A DNA stretch of 5,451 nt from the NCBI GenBank assembly GCA_000961805.1, contig LADV01000070.1, forward strand, positions 1 through 5,451. Reading direction: 5' to 3'. This DNA comes from Peptococcaceae bacterium BRH_c23. GTDB lineage: Bacteria > Bacillota_B > Desulfitobacteriia > Desulfitobacteriales > Desulfitobacteriaceae. The stretch's first letter is position 1; every line of letters starts with the position of its first letter. The notes under the pieces were generated by a model. It ran no database searches. It was not told the DNA's origin and saw only the letters and a program-made list of their open reading frames with translations. The translations under genes were made by a program, and so were the position numbers. Of the stretch, positions 1 to 5,451 are shown in pieces.

Positions 1-618
1 GGTGGTGCAAGTCTGTATGCTGAAGCTGACAAGGGTGGCTACCATCACTGGTTGCTGATTCGTGACCTTGGAGGGAACATACCACTGGATATTAAGGTGA
101 ACCAGTTCCAGCCTCCTCCCCGCCGGGATAGTCTTACTCTTTCGGGACTTGGAGGATCGTTCATCTTAGACGACCAGCAGATCAAGGAACTCGATACCCT
201 TTATAAGCAGGAAGGGCCAGGTTCCTTCCAGAATCAGTACGGAAATATCAATGGACAGGGGACTTATTCGGGGATTCCCATAGGCAAACTCTTAGAAAAA
301 GTGGGAGGAATGACGGAACACAATAAACTGGTGGTACATAGTGTTGATGGGTATCAACAGGAATTTGAGTATACCAACGTCTATCCTGAAAAAGCTGGTT
401 GGCAGAAGCAGCAGGGAGACATGATCCTGGCTGTCAGTTTTAACGGTCAAGGACTGCCAGAATGGAAGGATGGTTACCGGATAGCCTTTCTTACGGCAGA
501 TGGCCTCTATGATAATAAGGATTGCGAGAATACCTCAGTCCTGGGCGAGGGATGGCACCGGTATAAGTCGGCTGGTGCCCGTTGGGTACGGTTTGTTGTG
601 AAACTGGAGGTTAAATAA
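1..618 (+). CDS. Extracytoplasmic protein with C-terminal sulfite-oxidase/molybdopterin-oxidoreductase-like domain (5' partial)
   Basis: The frame is open from base 1, so the true start lies upstream; the TTG at 52 has no convincing ribosome site and is probably internal. The visible 205 residues have an unrecognised N-terminal stretch (about 1-43), then a domain from about 46 to 205 resembling the molybdopterin-binding oxidoreductase fold. Seen blocks are LTLSGL, a YSGIPIGKLLEKVG block, a VVHSVDGY block, LAVSFNGQGLP, and a C-terminal GARWVRFVVKLEV. Canonical enzymes carry a molybdenum-binding cysteine before the GxP block; here that stretch has none, and the only cysteine (about residue 175) lies late. 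A binding role rather than catalysis is inferred. The stop overlaps the next start by one base (TAATG), so it is operonic with the S-component. Domain call fairly sure; function unknown. Export is inferred because the upstream end is missing. Confidence 0.75.
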   Translation, partial: GGASLYAEADKGGYHHWLLIRDLGGNIPLDIKVNQFQPPPRRDSLTLSGLGGSFILDDQQIKELDTLYKQEGPGSFQNQYGNINGQGTYSGIPIGKLLEKVGGMTEHNKLVVHSVDGYQQEFEYTNVYPEKAGWQKQQGDMILAVSFNGQGLPEWKDGYRIAFLTADGLYDNKDCENTSVLGEGWHRYKSAGARWVRFVVKLEVK

Positions 619-1694
619 TGGAACCTGCATTACAGTCTACTTATGGAAGTAAGAGCCGGAATCTCCTTATGATTGCTGTGATTAGTGGGCTGGGAGGGGT
701 TCTGAGCACCTACATTGGATATATCGGCAACTTGTTAAACAGGCTGGTAGGAGTGCCTTTTGGGGCGGGACAGTTTATCTCGGGGCTTCACATCTACTGG
801 TTGCTGATGGTCGCTTGTTTGACTGGTAAACCTGGGGCTGCTACGGCGGCGGGATTGTTAAAAGGATTGGTTGAATTTTTCACGGGCAGCACTCACGGAA
901 TAGCGATCATTGTAGTAGGCCTGATCCAGGGGTTCGTCATTGATCTTGTTCTCTTTATAAAAATCAAAAAGAACAGGGAGTATCCTCTCCTAACCTTGGC
1001 TATCGCGGGGGGATTGGGAGCGGTATCGAATGTCTTAGTCTTCCAGCTCCTCTATTTTTCCGGTGCATCCCCGGTTTATATAGGGATAATCTGTAGCGCA
1101 GCGCTGATTTCTGGGGTGATTTTCGGTGGTTACCTGACCCATCAATCTTTGAGCTTATTAAGTTCTATGCGCCCTGGTCGCTATTCCGAGCATCAGGAAA
1201 GCAGTCCTCGCCGGAAGAAAAGTATTTTCTCTCGGGCATCTTTGGTTCTAACGGTTGTTTTCTTCTTGGCATTTGTAGCGGGTGTTGGCTATTATTTCAA
1301 AAATATTTATGAACTACCTTGGCAAGGGATCACCCTTAAGGTGGAGGGTCGAGTGGAACAACCAATGGAAGTGAGCTTGAAGGGGTATGCAGACCAGATG
1401 GTTGCCATCCGCTCAGAGCTAATAGGCAAAGTAACCACGATACCTGAACAGGAATACATTGGGGTTCCTGTGAGGGTTTTCCTTGAAGAAGCTCGGCCAA
1501 TGCCTGGAACCAAAGAGTTTAAGGTTGTGGCAACGGATGGCTATGAGGTGACCTTTGAACTGGAAAAAGTGTTGCAAGATGACCGGATGCTGATCGTGGA
1601 AGAACTGGGTAATGAGACTACCCTTCGCTTGGTGGCTGCCAATTATGAAGGGGGCTACTGGGTACGCAAAGTAAGCCGTTTTGTAGTTCGATGA
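618..1694 (+). CDS. YkoE-like ECF transporter S-component fused to a C-terminal molybdopterin-oxidoreductase-like domain
   Basis: This is the membrane substrate-capture subunit of an energy-coupling-factor importer. Residues 14-180 hold about five to six hydrophobic segments and the YkoE-type block around TGKPGAATAAGLLKGLVEF (69-87), followed by a GLIQGFVIDLVLF helix. A charged linker (about 184-206, with RPGR and PRRKK, probably cytoplasmic) leads to an extra membrane segment (207-226). An outside domain follows (232-358), with YIGVPVRVFLEEA, VVATDGYEVTF and GGYWVRKVSRFVV. YkoE relatives are near 200 residues, so the last 150 or so are an addition. That domain matches those of the upstream protein and the lipoprotein at 4118. 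Start ATG has GGAGG at 606-610, seven bases upstream. The stop overlaps the ATPase start (ATGA). YkoE proteins serve thiamine or hydroxymethylpyrimidine; no thiamine riboswitch is visible in the window, so the substrate stays open. Confidence 0.85.
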   Translation: MEPALQSTYGSKSRNLLMIAVISGLGGVLSTYIGYIGNLLNRLVGVPFGAGQFISGLHIYWLLMVACLTGKPGAATAAGLLKGLVEFFTGSTHGIAIIVVGLIQGFVIDLVLFIKIKKNREYPLLTLAIAGGLGAVSNVLVFQLLYFSGASPVYIGIICSAALISGVIFGGYLTHQSLSLLSSMRPGRYSEHQESSPRRKKSIFSRASLVLTVVFFLAFVAGVGYYFKNIYELPWQGITLKVEGRVEQPMEVSLKGYADQMVAIRSELIGKVTTIPEQEYIGVPVRVFLEEARPMPGTKEFKVVATDGYEVTFELEKVLQDDRMLIVEELGNETTLRLVAANYEGGYWVRKVSRFVVR

Positions 1695-3213
1695 TGAAGG
1701 ATATTATCGAACTGCGGAATTTAAGCGTTACGTATGCGGGAAAAAGCAACCCCGCCCTACGAAACCTAAACCTATCCTTCCAGAAGGGCTCCTTTAGCCT
1801 GATTACAGGACTCAGTGGTTGTGGGAAATCGACCTTGGCGCATGCTCTATGCGGCTTTATTCCCCACGGTTGGTCGGGAATCATGGGAGGGGATGTTTGG
1901 CTTGACGGCCTTAATCTCGTCACACACCCCCTGAAAAATTGGCGGGGATCGTGGGTTTGGTTCAGCAGGATCCTGATGCCCAGATATGCAGCTTTACCGT
2001 TTCCCAGGAAGTGGCCTTCGGGCTGGAAAACTTACAGATCCCTTCTAAAGATATCAAACTAAAGATCAAGCGTGTTCTGGCTATGCTGGGCATCTCCCAT
2101 CTAGCAGAAAGGGAAGTTACAAATCTTTCAGGCGGGGAAAAACAACGACTGGCCTTGGCCTCCATTCTAGCTATGGAACCGAAGGTGCTCGTGCTGGATG
2201 AGCCCACAGCCCACCTGGACCCTGAAGGCATTATGAGTATGGTAGCACACTTGGAAACTCTTAAAAACCAGTATGGATATACAGTGATTGTAATTGAGCA
2301 CCGCATAGAGCCTTTTTATAAACTGGCCGATAGAATGGTGGTTTTGGAAGAAGGTCGACTTGCTTCAGATGAGTCTCCGTCAACAGTTTTTCCGCTCTAC
2401 CGGAAGAAGCTGGACAAGACCTTAAGAAAATCCCTGAAGCTGAGAATGGATCTGGCAGTTGATAATCCCAGAGAACCGTTGTTAGAAGTTGAGGGGGTGG
2501 TCGTCAGGCGAGCAGGAATTCCAGTGTTACAGAATGTCTCCTTCCGGCTGAAGCCAGGAGAGATTATGGCGGTTATGGGAGCAAACGGGTGTGGGAAGAC
2601 GTCTCTGTTGCTTGCTCTGTTGGGTCATCATCAGCTGGAGAAAGGGAGAGTAAGCTACCGAGGCCGGGACATTTCTCACTTGGATATACAGGAGCGCGTC
2701 AAAGAGATCGGAATGATCCTTCAGAACCCGGGGCATCAGATCCTTGAACGTTCGGTCTGGCAGGAAACCCTGTTAGCGGCGGAAATGCTCAAACCAACTC
2801 GTAAATTTACAGTCGAGGCAAAAAACTTACTCGAGGAGTTTTCTCTTCTAAACTACCGCAACAGTTCGCCATTTTTGTTAAGTATGGGCGAAAAGAAACG
2901 GCTTTGTGCAGTCTCCGCTTTGGTTTATGAACCTGACCTGCTACTTTTAGATGAACCGTTAGCCGGCCAGGATGCCGGGCATCTGGATCTTCTAATGCAG
3001 CACCTGTACAGGCATTGCGAAGGAGGAGGGTCTGTTCTGATGGTTTGTCATCATCCTGAGGTCGTGGCTAGCTATTGTCATCGATTGCTTTTTTTAGAGG
3101 GTGGGCAGGTCGGATATGAAGACCGGCCAGATAAAGTGTTTCAGTGGTTAAAGGAGAGAGGGAAGGACGCTTATTTGCCCTTAAGGGAAGGTGACCGATG
3201 GGAGAAAAAATGA
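1691..3213 (+). pseudogene. Double-domain ECF transporter ATPase (YkoD-like), interrupted by a -1 frameshift near 1939
   Basis: This energizing subunit would hydrolyse ATP for the neighbouring S and T proteins. Restoring one base near 1939 gives about 507 residues, the usual size of fused YkoD-type ATPases. First domain: Walker A GLSGCGKST (40-48), Q-loop VQQDPDAQ (91-98), signature LSGGE (146-150), Walker B VLVLDEP (166-172), switch His 204 in IEHR. Second domain: Walker A GANGCGKTS (297-305), Q-loop LQNPGHQ, signature LSMGE (397-401), Walker B LLLLDEP (417-423), switch His 454 in CHH. As written, the first frame stops after 123 residues (1691-2062) with a meaningless tail, and the rest is open in another frame from 1915 to 3213. 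No credible independent start precedes the second part. All other motifs are intact, so a sequencing error, a very recent mutation or recoding are the options. The start overlaps the upstream stop and has little ribosome site, suggesting translational coupling. Confidence 0.88.
1934..1943 (+). other. Frameshift site in the ECF ATPase gene
   Basis: The bases read CTG AAA AAT TGG in the first frame. Family-like protein continues only as ...PLKN-LAGIVGLVQQDP, which needs CTG AAA AAT TTG, that is, one extra T (or A). The break sits at A5-T2. It is not a classic X-XXY-YYZ slippery heptamer because a G precedes the A run, and I see no obvious strong downstream hairpin. A lost base in a homopolymer or a sequencing error is the simplest reading. 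Confidence 0.8.
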
Positions 3214-4025
3214 AGGGATTCAATCTGATTCTAAGTCGAGCACTGGATTTTGATCAGCTGGCAGGACTTAAGTTTGTGCCAGGCACCTCCTGGCTTCACC
3301 GTCTCCATCCCATGGTAAAGCTTGGACTACTGCTGGGCTTCACTAGTGCTGTTCTAGCGTTTACAGAACTTCAACGAGGGGTATTGCTCCTGAGTTTGCT
3401 GGTTGCTGCTTATGTTTCTTCCGGGTTAGGCTGGCGCTATTGGGTGCGAAAATTGCGGTTTGTTTTATTTTACACCTCGTTTATTGTCCTGGTGCAGATG
3501 CTTGCTCGTCAGCAGGGGTTACCACTTTGGCAGATCCAGCTTGGGCCTTGGGCACTAACAATCTGGTCAGGAGGGCTGCTGCAGGGCCTAACCATAGCGT
3601 TTCGATTCCTGAGCCTCATCGGTGTAAGCTTTCTTTTCGTAGCTACGACAGATCCTATTCGGCTGGTCCAGAGCTTAATTCAAGCCGGGCTCCCCTATCG
3701 ATGGGGATATATGTTAATCACCGCTCTGCGCTTTATTCCCGGTTATCAGGACGATTTTAACCAGGTCCGCCTGGCCATACGCCTCAAGGGTATTCGGCAT
3801 CAAGGCTTCTCGTTTGCCCGGCTGATGAACATGTTGCGGTACCTGCTAGTCCCCTTGTTGTCGACGACGATTAATCGAGTGGATACTCTCAGTATGTCCA
3901 TGGATGGTAGGGCATTTGGTCTCTACAGCAAGCGTACTTTTATGAATCCGCTGCCCTTGACAAAGGTAGATATCATGATCTCTTTCGTGGGATTTCTCGT
4001 CTTGATTCTAGTTTTTTTTATTTAG
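3198..4025 (+). CDS. ecfT: ECF transporter transmembrane coupling subunit EcfT (YkoC/CbiQ family)
   Basis: EcfT is the membrane scaffold that links the S-component to the ATPases. The 275-residue protein has an amphipathic start, LHRLHPMVKLGLLLGFTSAV, typical of the family. Hydrophobic segments lie at roughly 38-57, 62-76, 86-103, 118-150 and 257-275. The two cytoplasmic coupling motifs that contact the ATPases are present in variant form: AIRLKG (193-198), with Lys in the usual Arg position, and MDGRAFG (235-241). Family size is about 250-280, so it looks complete. Two starts are possible: ATG 3198, after AAGGGAAGGTG (3182-3192), overlapping the ATPase gene by 16 bases, or ATG 3210, which makes an ATGA overlap and has GGGAG at 3200-3204. 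The choice changes only four residues. Last gene of the close-packed operon. Confidence 0.92.
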   Translation: MGEKMKGFNLILSRALDFDQLAGLKFVPGTSWLHRLHPMVKLGLLLGFTSAVLAFTELQRGVLLLSLLVAAYVSSGLGWRYWVRKLRFVLFYTSFIVLVQMLARQQGLPLWQIQLGPWALTIWSGGLLQGLTIAFRFLSLIGVSFLFVATTDPIRLVQSLIQAGLPYRWGYMLITALRFIPGYQDDFNQVRLAIRLKGIRHQGFSFARLMNMLRYLLVPLLSTTINRVDTLSMSMDGRAFGLYSKRTFMNPLPLTKVDIMISFVGFLVLILVFFI

Positions 4026-4039
4026 GGAACTTGGTTTTC

Positions 4040-4058
4040 ATTGAGTTTAAAACTCAAT
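4040..4058. repeat. Perfect 9-bp inverted repeat with a 1-base centre (candidate operator)
   Basis: ATTGAGTTT-A-AAACTCAAT lies 15 bases after the EcfT stop and 60 bases before the lipoprotein start. The one-base centre and AT-rich arms fit a DNA-binding dimer site better than a terminator; as RNA it would form a 7-bp stem with a 5-base loop and no solid U-run follows. It overlaps the candidate -35 of the lipoprotein promoter, suggesting repression or activation. The bound regulator is unknown. Confidence 0.6.
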
Positions 4059-4069
4059 TTAGATAAAAA
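4041..4069 (+). promoter_or_regulatory. Possible promoter for the lipoprotein gene
   Basis: TTGAGT (4041-4046, four of six matches to TTGACA), a 17-base spacer, then TAAAAA (4064-4069, four of six). An alternative -10, TATATT (4077-4082), has a better hexamer but no good -35. The AT-rich 92-base gap after a gap-free operon supports a separate promoter somewhere here. The exact boxes are weak. Confidence 0.35.
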
Positions 4070-4104
4070 TCCAATCTATATTTGATAAAACACAAGATAT
4101 TATT

Positions 4105-4110
4105 GGGAGG
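4105..4110 (+). promoter_or_regulatory. Ribosome binding site fixing the lipoprotein start
   Basis: GGGAGG ends seven bases before ATG 4118. It decides against the in-frame TTG at 4082, which would put 12 extra residues ahead of the signal peptide and would place this site inside the coding sequence. Confidence 0.85.
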
Positions 4111-4117
4111 TAAAATC

Positions 4118-4639
4118 ATGCTAAAAAACTTATGTTATAAGGTCCTTATTGGTACTCTGGCACTAGCCTTGGTATTTGCCACAACAGGCTGTTCCTCACA
4201 GAGCTCCGGAAGTACTCCTAAAGAAACGCCCACCGCGACCGTTAATGCTGATATTCCCGCTTGCCAACTGCAAGTCATCAACGGATCTTCTACCGTTACC
4301 CTGACGGAAAAAGAATTGGCTAAGATCGATACGGTGACAATTAAAGCAACCCTGAAAAAAAAGGATGGCTCAACTCAAGAACAGGAGTGGGTGGGATTTC
4401 CACTTGCGAAAGTTCTGGATGCAGCGGGTATAAAAGAGTATAAATCGGTTACCGCAACGGCTGCCGATGGTTATGCCAAGGAATATACTCCAGACATGGT
4501 CAAAGCTGAGGGAACCATTGTAGGCTACAAGCTCGATGGCAAGCCACTGGATAAGGATGGCCCACTTGAGGCGGTACTCAAAGACTCACCGGGCAATATG
4601 TGGGTTAAGACTCTGGCTAAAATTACTGTCGCTCAATAG
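4118..4639 (+). CDS. Small lipoprotein consisting of a molybdopterin-oxidoreductase-like domain
   Basis: The product has 173 residues. It starts with MLKNLCYKVL, then a hydrophobic segment (8-22) ending in FATTGCSS. Cys25 is the likely lipidated residue, although Thr at -3 is less usual than Leu. A Ser/Thr/Pro-rich spacer (26-46) follows, then a single domain to the end: WVGFPLAKVLDAAG, VTATAADGY, VGYKLDGKPLDKDGPL and a closing MWVKTLAKITV. This layout matches the C-terminal half of sulfite-oxidase-fold domains (GxP, DGY, NGxPL and WVK blocks) but lacks the metal-binding cysteine. It would sit on the outer face of the membrane. Placed just after an ECF transporter whose S-component carries the same domain, it is probably a ligand-binding accessory; this is inference. 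It has its own ribosome site and probably its own promoter. No other family fits better. Confidence 0.85.
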   Translation: MLKNLCYKVLIGTLALALVFATTGCSSQSSGSTPKETPTATVNADIPACQLQVINGSSTVTLTEKELAKIDTVTIKATLKKKDGSTQEQEWVGFPLAKVLDAAGIKEYKSVTATAADGYAKEYTPDMVKAEGTIVGYKLDGKPLDKDGPLEAVLKDSPGNMWVKTLAKITVAQ

Positions 4640-4676
4640 TGGACTGGCTTAAGAAAAGATGAACATAGATCCCAAA

Positions 4677-4737
4677 AAACAAGTTAAGAGTGCAAAATAG
4701 CCACTACGTCAGTTGTTGCGCACTCTTCTTCTTGTTT
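4677..4737. terminator. Long stem-loop between genes: terminator or dispersed palindromic repeat
   Basis: Two nested pairs of arms: AAACAAG (4677-4683) with CTTGTTT (4731-4737), and AAGAGTGC (4686-4693) with GCACTCTT (4720-4727), separated by a small TT/CTT internal loop. The terminal loop is 26 bases. On the plus strand the 3' side is T-rich (CTTCTTCTTGTTT); on the minus strand the stem is followed by TTTTTT. A two-way terminator is plausible, but the large loop and nested arms also suit a REP-like or other short dispersed element. Confidence 0.5.
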
Positions 4738-4751
4738 AGAGGTGAAGCGGC

Positions 4752-4780
4752 GTCAAGCATTTATGTATTAATAGTATAGT
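4752..4780 (+). promoter_or_regulatory. Weak candidate promoter for the Ig-like surface protein
   Basis: TATAGT (4775-4780) matches a -10 box at five of six positions, 50 bases before the proposed start. The -35 position (GTCAAG, 4752-4757) is poor, so the boxes are uncertain. The location after the stem-loop and before the next gene supports a promoter in this stretch. The rest of the 191-base gap shows nothing else I can identify. Confidence 0.25.
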
Positions 4781-4815
4781 TAACTTCAACCAGGAATTGC
4801 TTTGAAATAGTTTAA

Positions 4816-4822
4816 AGAGGGG
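4816..4822 (+). promoter_or_regulatory. Ribosome binding site pointing to an ATT start
   Basis: AGAGGGG followed by TTGATC resembles the extended anti-16S sequence. It lies eight bases before ATT 4831. The overlapping TTG at 4823 is out of frame and meets a stop after four codons, so it cannot start this gene. GTG 4891 has no such site before it. Confidence 0.65.
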
Positions 4823-4830
4823 TTGATCTT

Positions 4831-5412
4831 ATTTTAAAGGTATATAAGCTTACAATTCTAACTGTATTTCTAACCGTATTTCTCTGCTTAGTGGGAGCTT
4901 CATCCGTCTTTGCTGAAGGTGGTAATGGAAGTGGAGGAGGGCAACAAAATGCTTTGACTTTAGATTCTTCCGATCCTATCGACGGCCAAAAAGATGTAAA
5001 ACTGCCGGTAGAAATTAAGTTAATGTTTAGTAAAAATGTCGTCAATAGTACCGTAAAGGATATGAATATAAAAGCTTTCACGCTGAGTTCTGCAGATGGC
5101 CTTGTGATACCTATTGAAGTCATCATGTCGGATGATCAGATGGAACCTGACAAGAACAATGTGGTGTTACTAAAACCATTGCAGGAGTTACAACCCGGGA
5201 CATCGTATAAAGTGACAATTGCTCCCGAGATTCAATCGAAGAGCGGAGTTCCTTTAGGAAAAGAAAAGTCTCTTAACTTTATTACAGCGGGTTCGAATCC
5301 TTCCCCAGTGGAGACGACAAAGGATGGATTTCCTACCAGTTCAATAATTCTTGGCATCGGGGCGGTTATCGTGCTCGGCATCGGTTTGGCTTTGTATAAG
5401 AAAAATAAGTAA
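4831..5412 (+). CDS. Secreted, membrane-anchored protein with one bacterial Ig-like (SbsA/Big_5) domain, ATT start
   Basis: Read from ATT 4831 the product is 193 residues. It has a signal peptide (LKVYK, then a hydrophobic core 7-24, cleavage after VFA at residue 28), a Gly/Ser/Gln-rich spacer (29-41), an Ig-like domain (about 43-153), a short Pro/Thr linker, a membrane helix (170-189) and a KKNK tail. Big_5 hallmarks are seen: the DSSDPIDGQKDVKLPVEIKL opening, the MFSKNV strand, LQPGTSYKVTI, and a closing LNFITAG. Such domains are structural or adhesive in surface proteins. In frame after the stop at 4813-4815 there is no ATG or TTG; the only normal start, GTG 4891 (residue 21), would cut the signal peptide in half and has no ribosome site. 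Link to the transporter is unproven; a ribosome site follows immediately for the next gene, so the two are probably co-transcribed. Confidence 0.8.
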   Translation: MLKVYKLTILTVFLTVFLCLVGASSVFAEGGNGSGGGQQNALTLDSSDPIDGQKDVKLPVEIKLMFSKNVVNSTVKDMNIKAFTLSSADGLVIPIEVIMSDDQMEPDKNNVVLLKPLQELQPGTSYKVTIAPEIQSKSGVPLGKEKSLNFITAGSNPSPVETTKDGFPTSSIILGIGAVIVLGIGLALYKKNK

Positions 5413-5426
5413 CAGGAGTTTCGCGC

Positions 5427-5451
5427 ATGAAGAGAAAGATCATTAACGTAG
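5427..5451 (+). CDS. Start of a downstream gene (3' partial, unidentified)
   Basis: ATG 5427 is preceded by AGGAG (5414-5418) with eight bases between, and lies only 14 bases after the previous stop, so it is likely in the same operon. Only MKRKIINV can be read; the lysine/arginine start would suit a signal peptide, but this is too short to identify anything. Confidence 0.6.

Noticed and set aside
47..808. A 13-base direct repeat, ACTGGTTGCTGAT, at 47-59 and 796-808
   Set aside because: Both copies are inside unrelated coding sequence; likely coincidence.
1307..1513. Minus-strand open frame of 68 codons
   Set aside because: Lies wholly inside the S-component's outside domain; no ribosome site or recognisable protein.
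1618..1923. Minus-strand open frame of 101 codons
   Set aside because: Antisense to the S-component/ATPase junction; composition looks like the complement of coding sequence.
1930..1945. Programmed -1 slippage at the ATPase frameshift
   Set aside because: No canonical slippery heptamer and no obvious downstream structure; not excluded, but not supported.
1962..2306. Minus-strand open frame of 114 codons
   Set aside because: Antisense to the conserved signature and Walker B region of the ATPase.
3440..3760. Plus-strand open frame of 106 codons inside the EcfT gene
   Set aside because: Wrong frame of a well-supported membrane protein gene, no ribosome site.
4640..4830. Thiamine (TPP) or cobalamin riboswitch ahead of the downstream genes
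   Set aside because: No recognisable conserved riboswitch core in this gap or in 4026-4117; only a simple stem-loop and a palindrome.
4812..5126. Minus-strand open frame of 104 codons
   Set aside because: Antisense to the Ig-like protein gene, whose signal peptide, domain and anchor are clear.

Overview
The window holds most of a plus-strand transport operon, followed by two separately spaced exported or anchored proteins and the first codons of one more gene. No tRNA, rRNA, CRISPR array or mobile-element gene is visible. Strong purine-rich ribosome sites, moderate GC, YkoE/YkoD/YkoC-like ECF transporter parts, a lipoprotein and a single-spanning surface protein suggest a Gram-positive Bacillota bacterium. 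Something near Desulfitobacterium/Desulfosporosinus is my guess from style only, not a search result.

Region 1 (1-4025) is a tight operon with overlapping genes. It contains (a) the 3' part of an extracytoplasmic protein with a sulfite-oxidase/molybdopterin-oxidoreductase-like domain, (b) a YkoE-like ECF substrate-capture (S) protein carrying an extra C-terminal domain of the same kind, (c) a double ECF ATPase of YkoD type whose frame is broken by an apparent one-base deletion near 1939, and (d) the EcfT transmembrane coupling protein. S + A-A + T is a complete energy-coupling-factor importer. The substrate is not shown by the sequence; YkoE relatives handle thiamine or its pyrimidine precursor.

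Region 2 (4026-4639) starts with a 92-base gap holding a perfect 9-bp inverted repeat, a possible operator overlapping a weak promoter. A small lipoprotein follows that is almost entirely a third copy of the same domain. All three copies share a GxP...LL/VL block, a (V/A)xDGY block and a terminal WV(R/K)xVxxxxV block. None has a cysteine where canonical members bind molybdenum, so they look like repurposed binding domains.

Region 3 (4640-5451) has a long stem-loop (terminator or dispersed palindrome). After it comes a secreted, membrane-anchored protein with one bacterial Ig-like (SbsA/Big_5) domain. The only start that keeps its signal peptide is the rare codon ATT at 4831. A downstream gene begins at 5427 and runs off the edge.

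Working model (inference): non-catalytic molybdopterin-fold domains on a secreted or surface protein, on the S-component and on a lipoprotein capture one ligand outside the membrane and pass it to the ECF importer.
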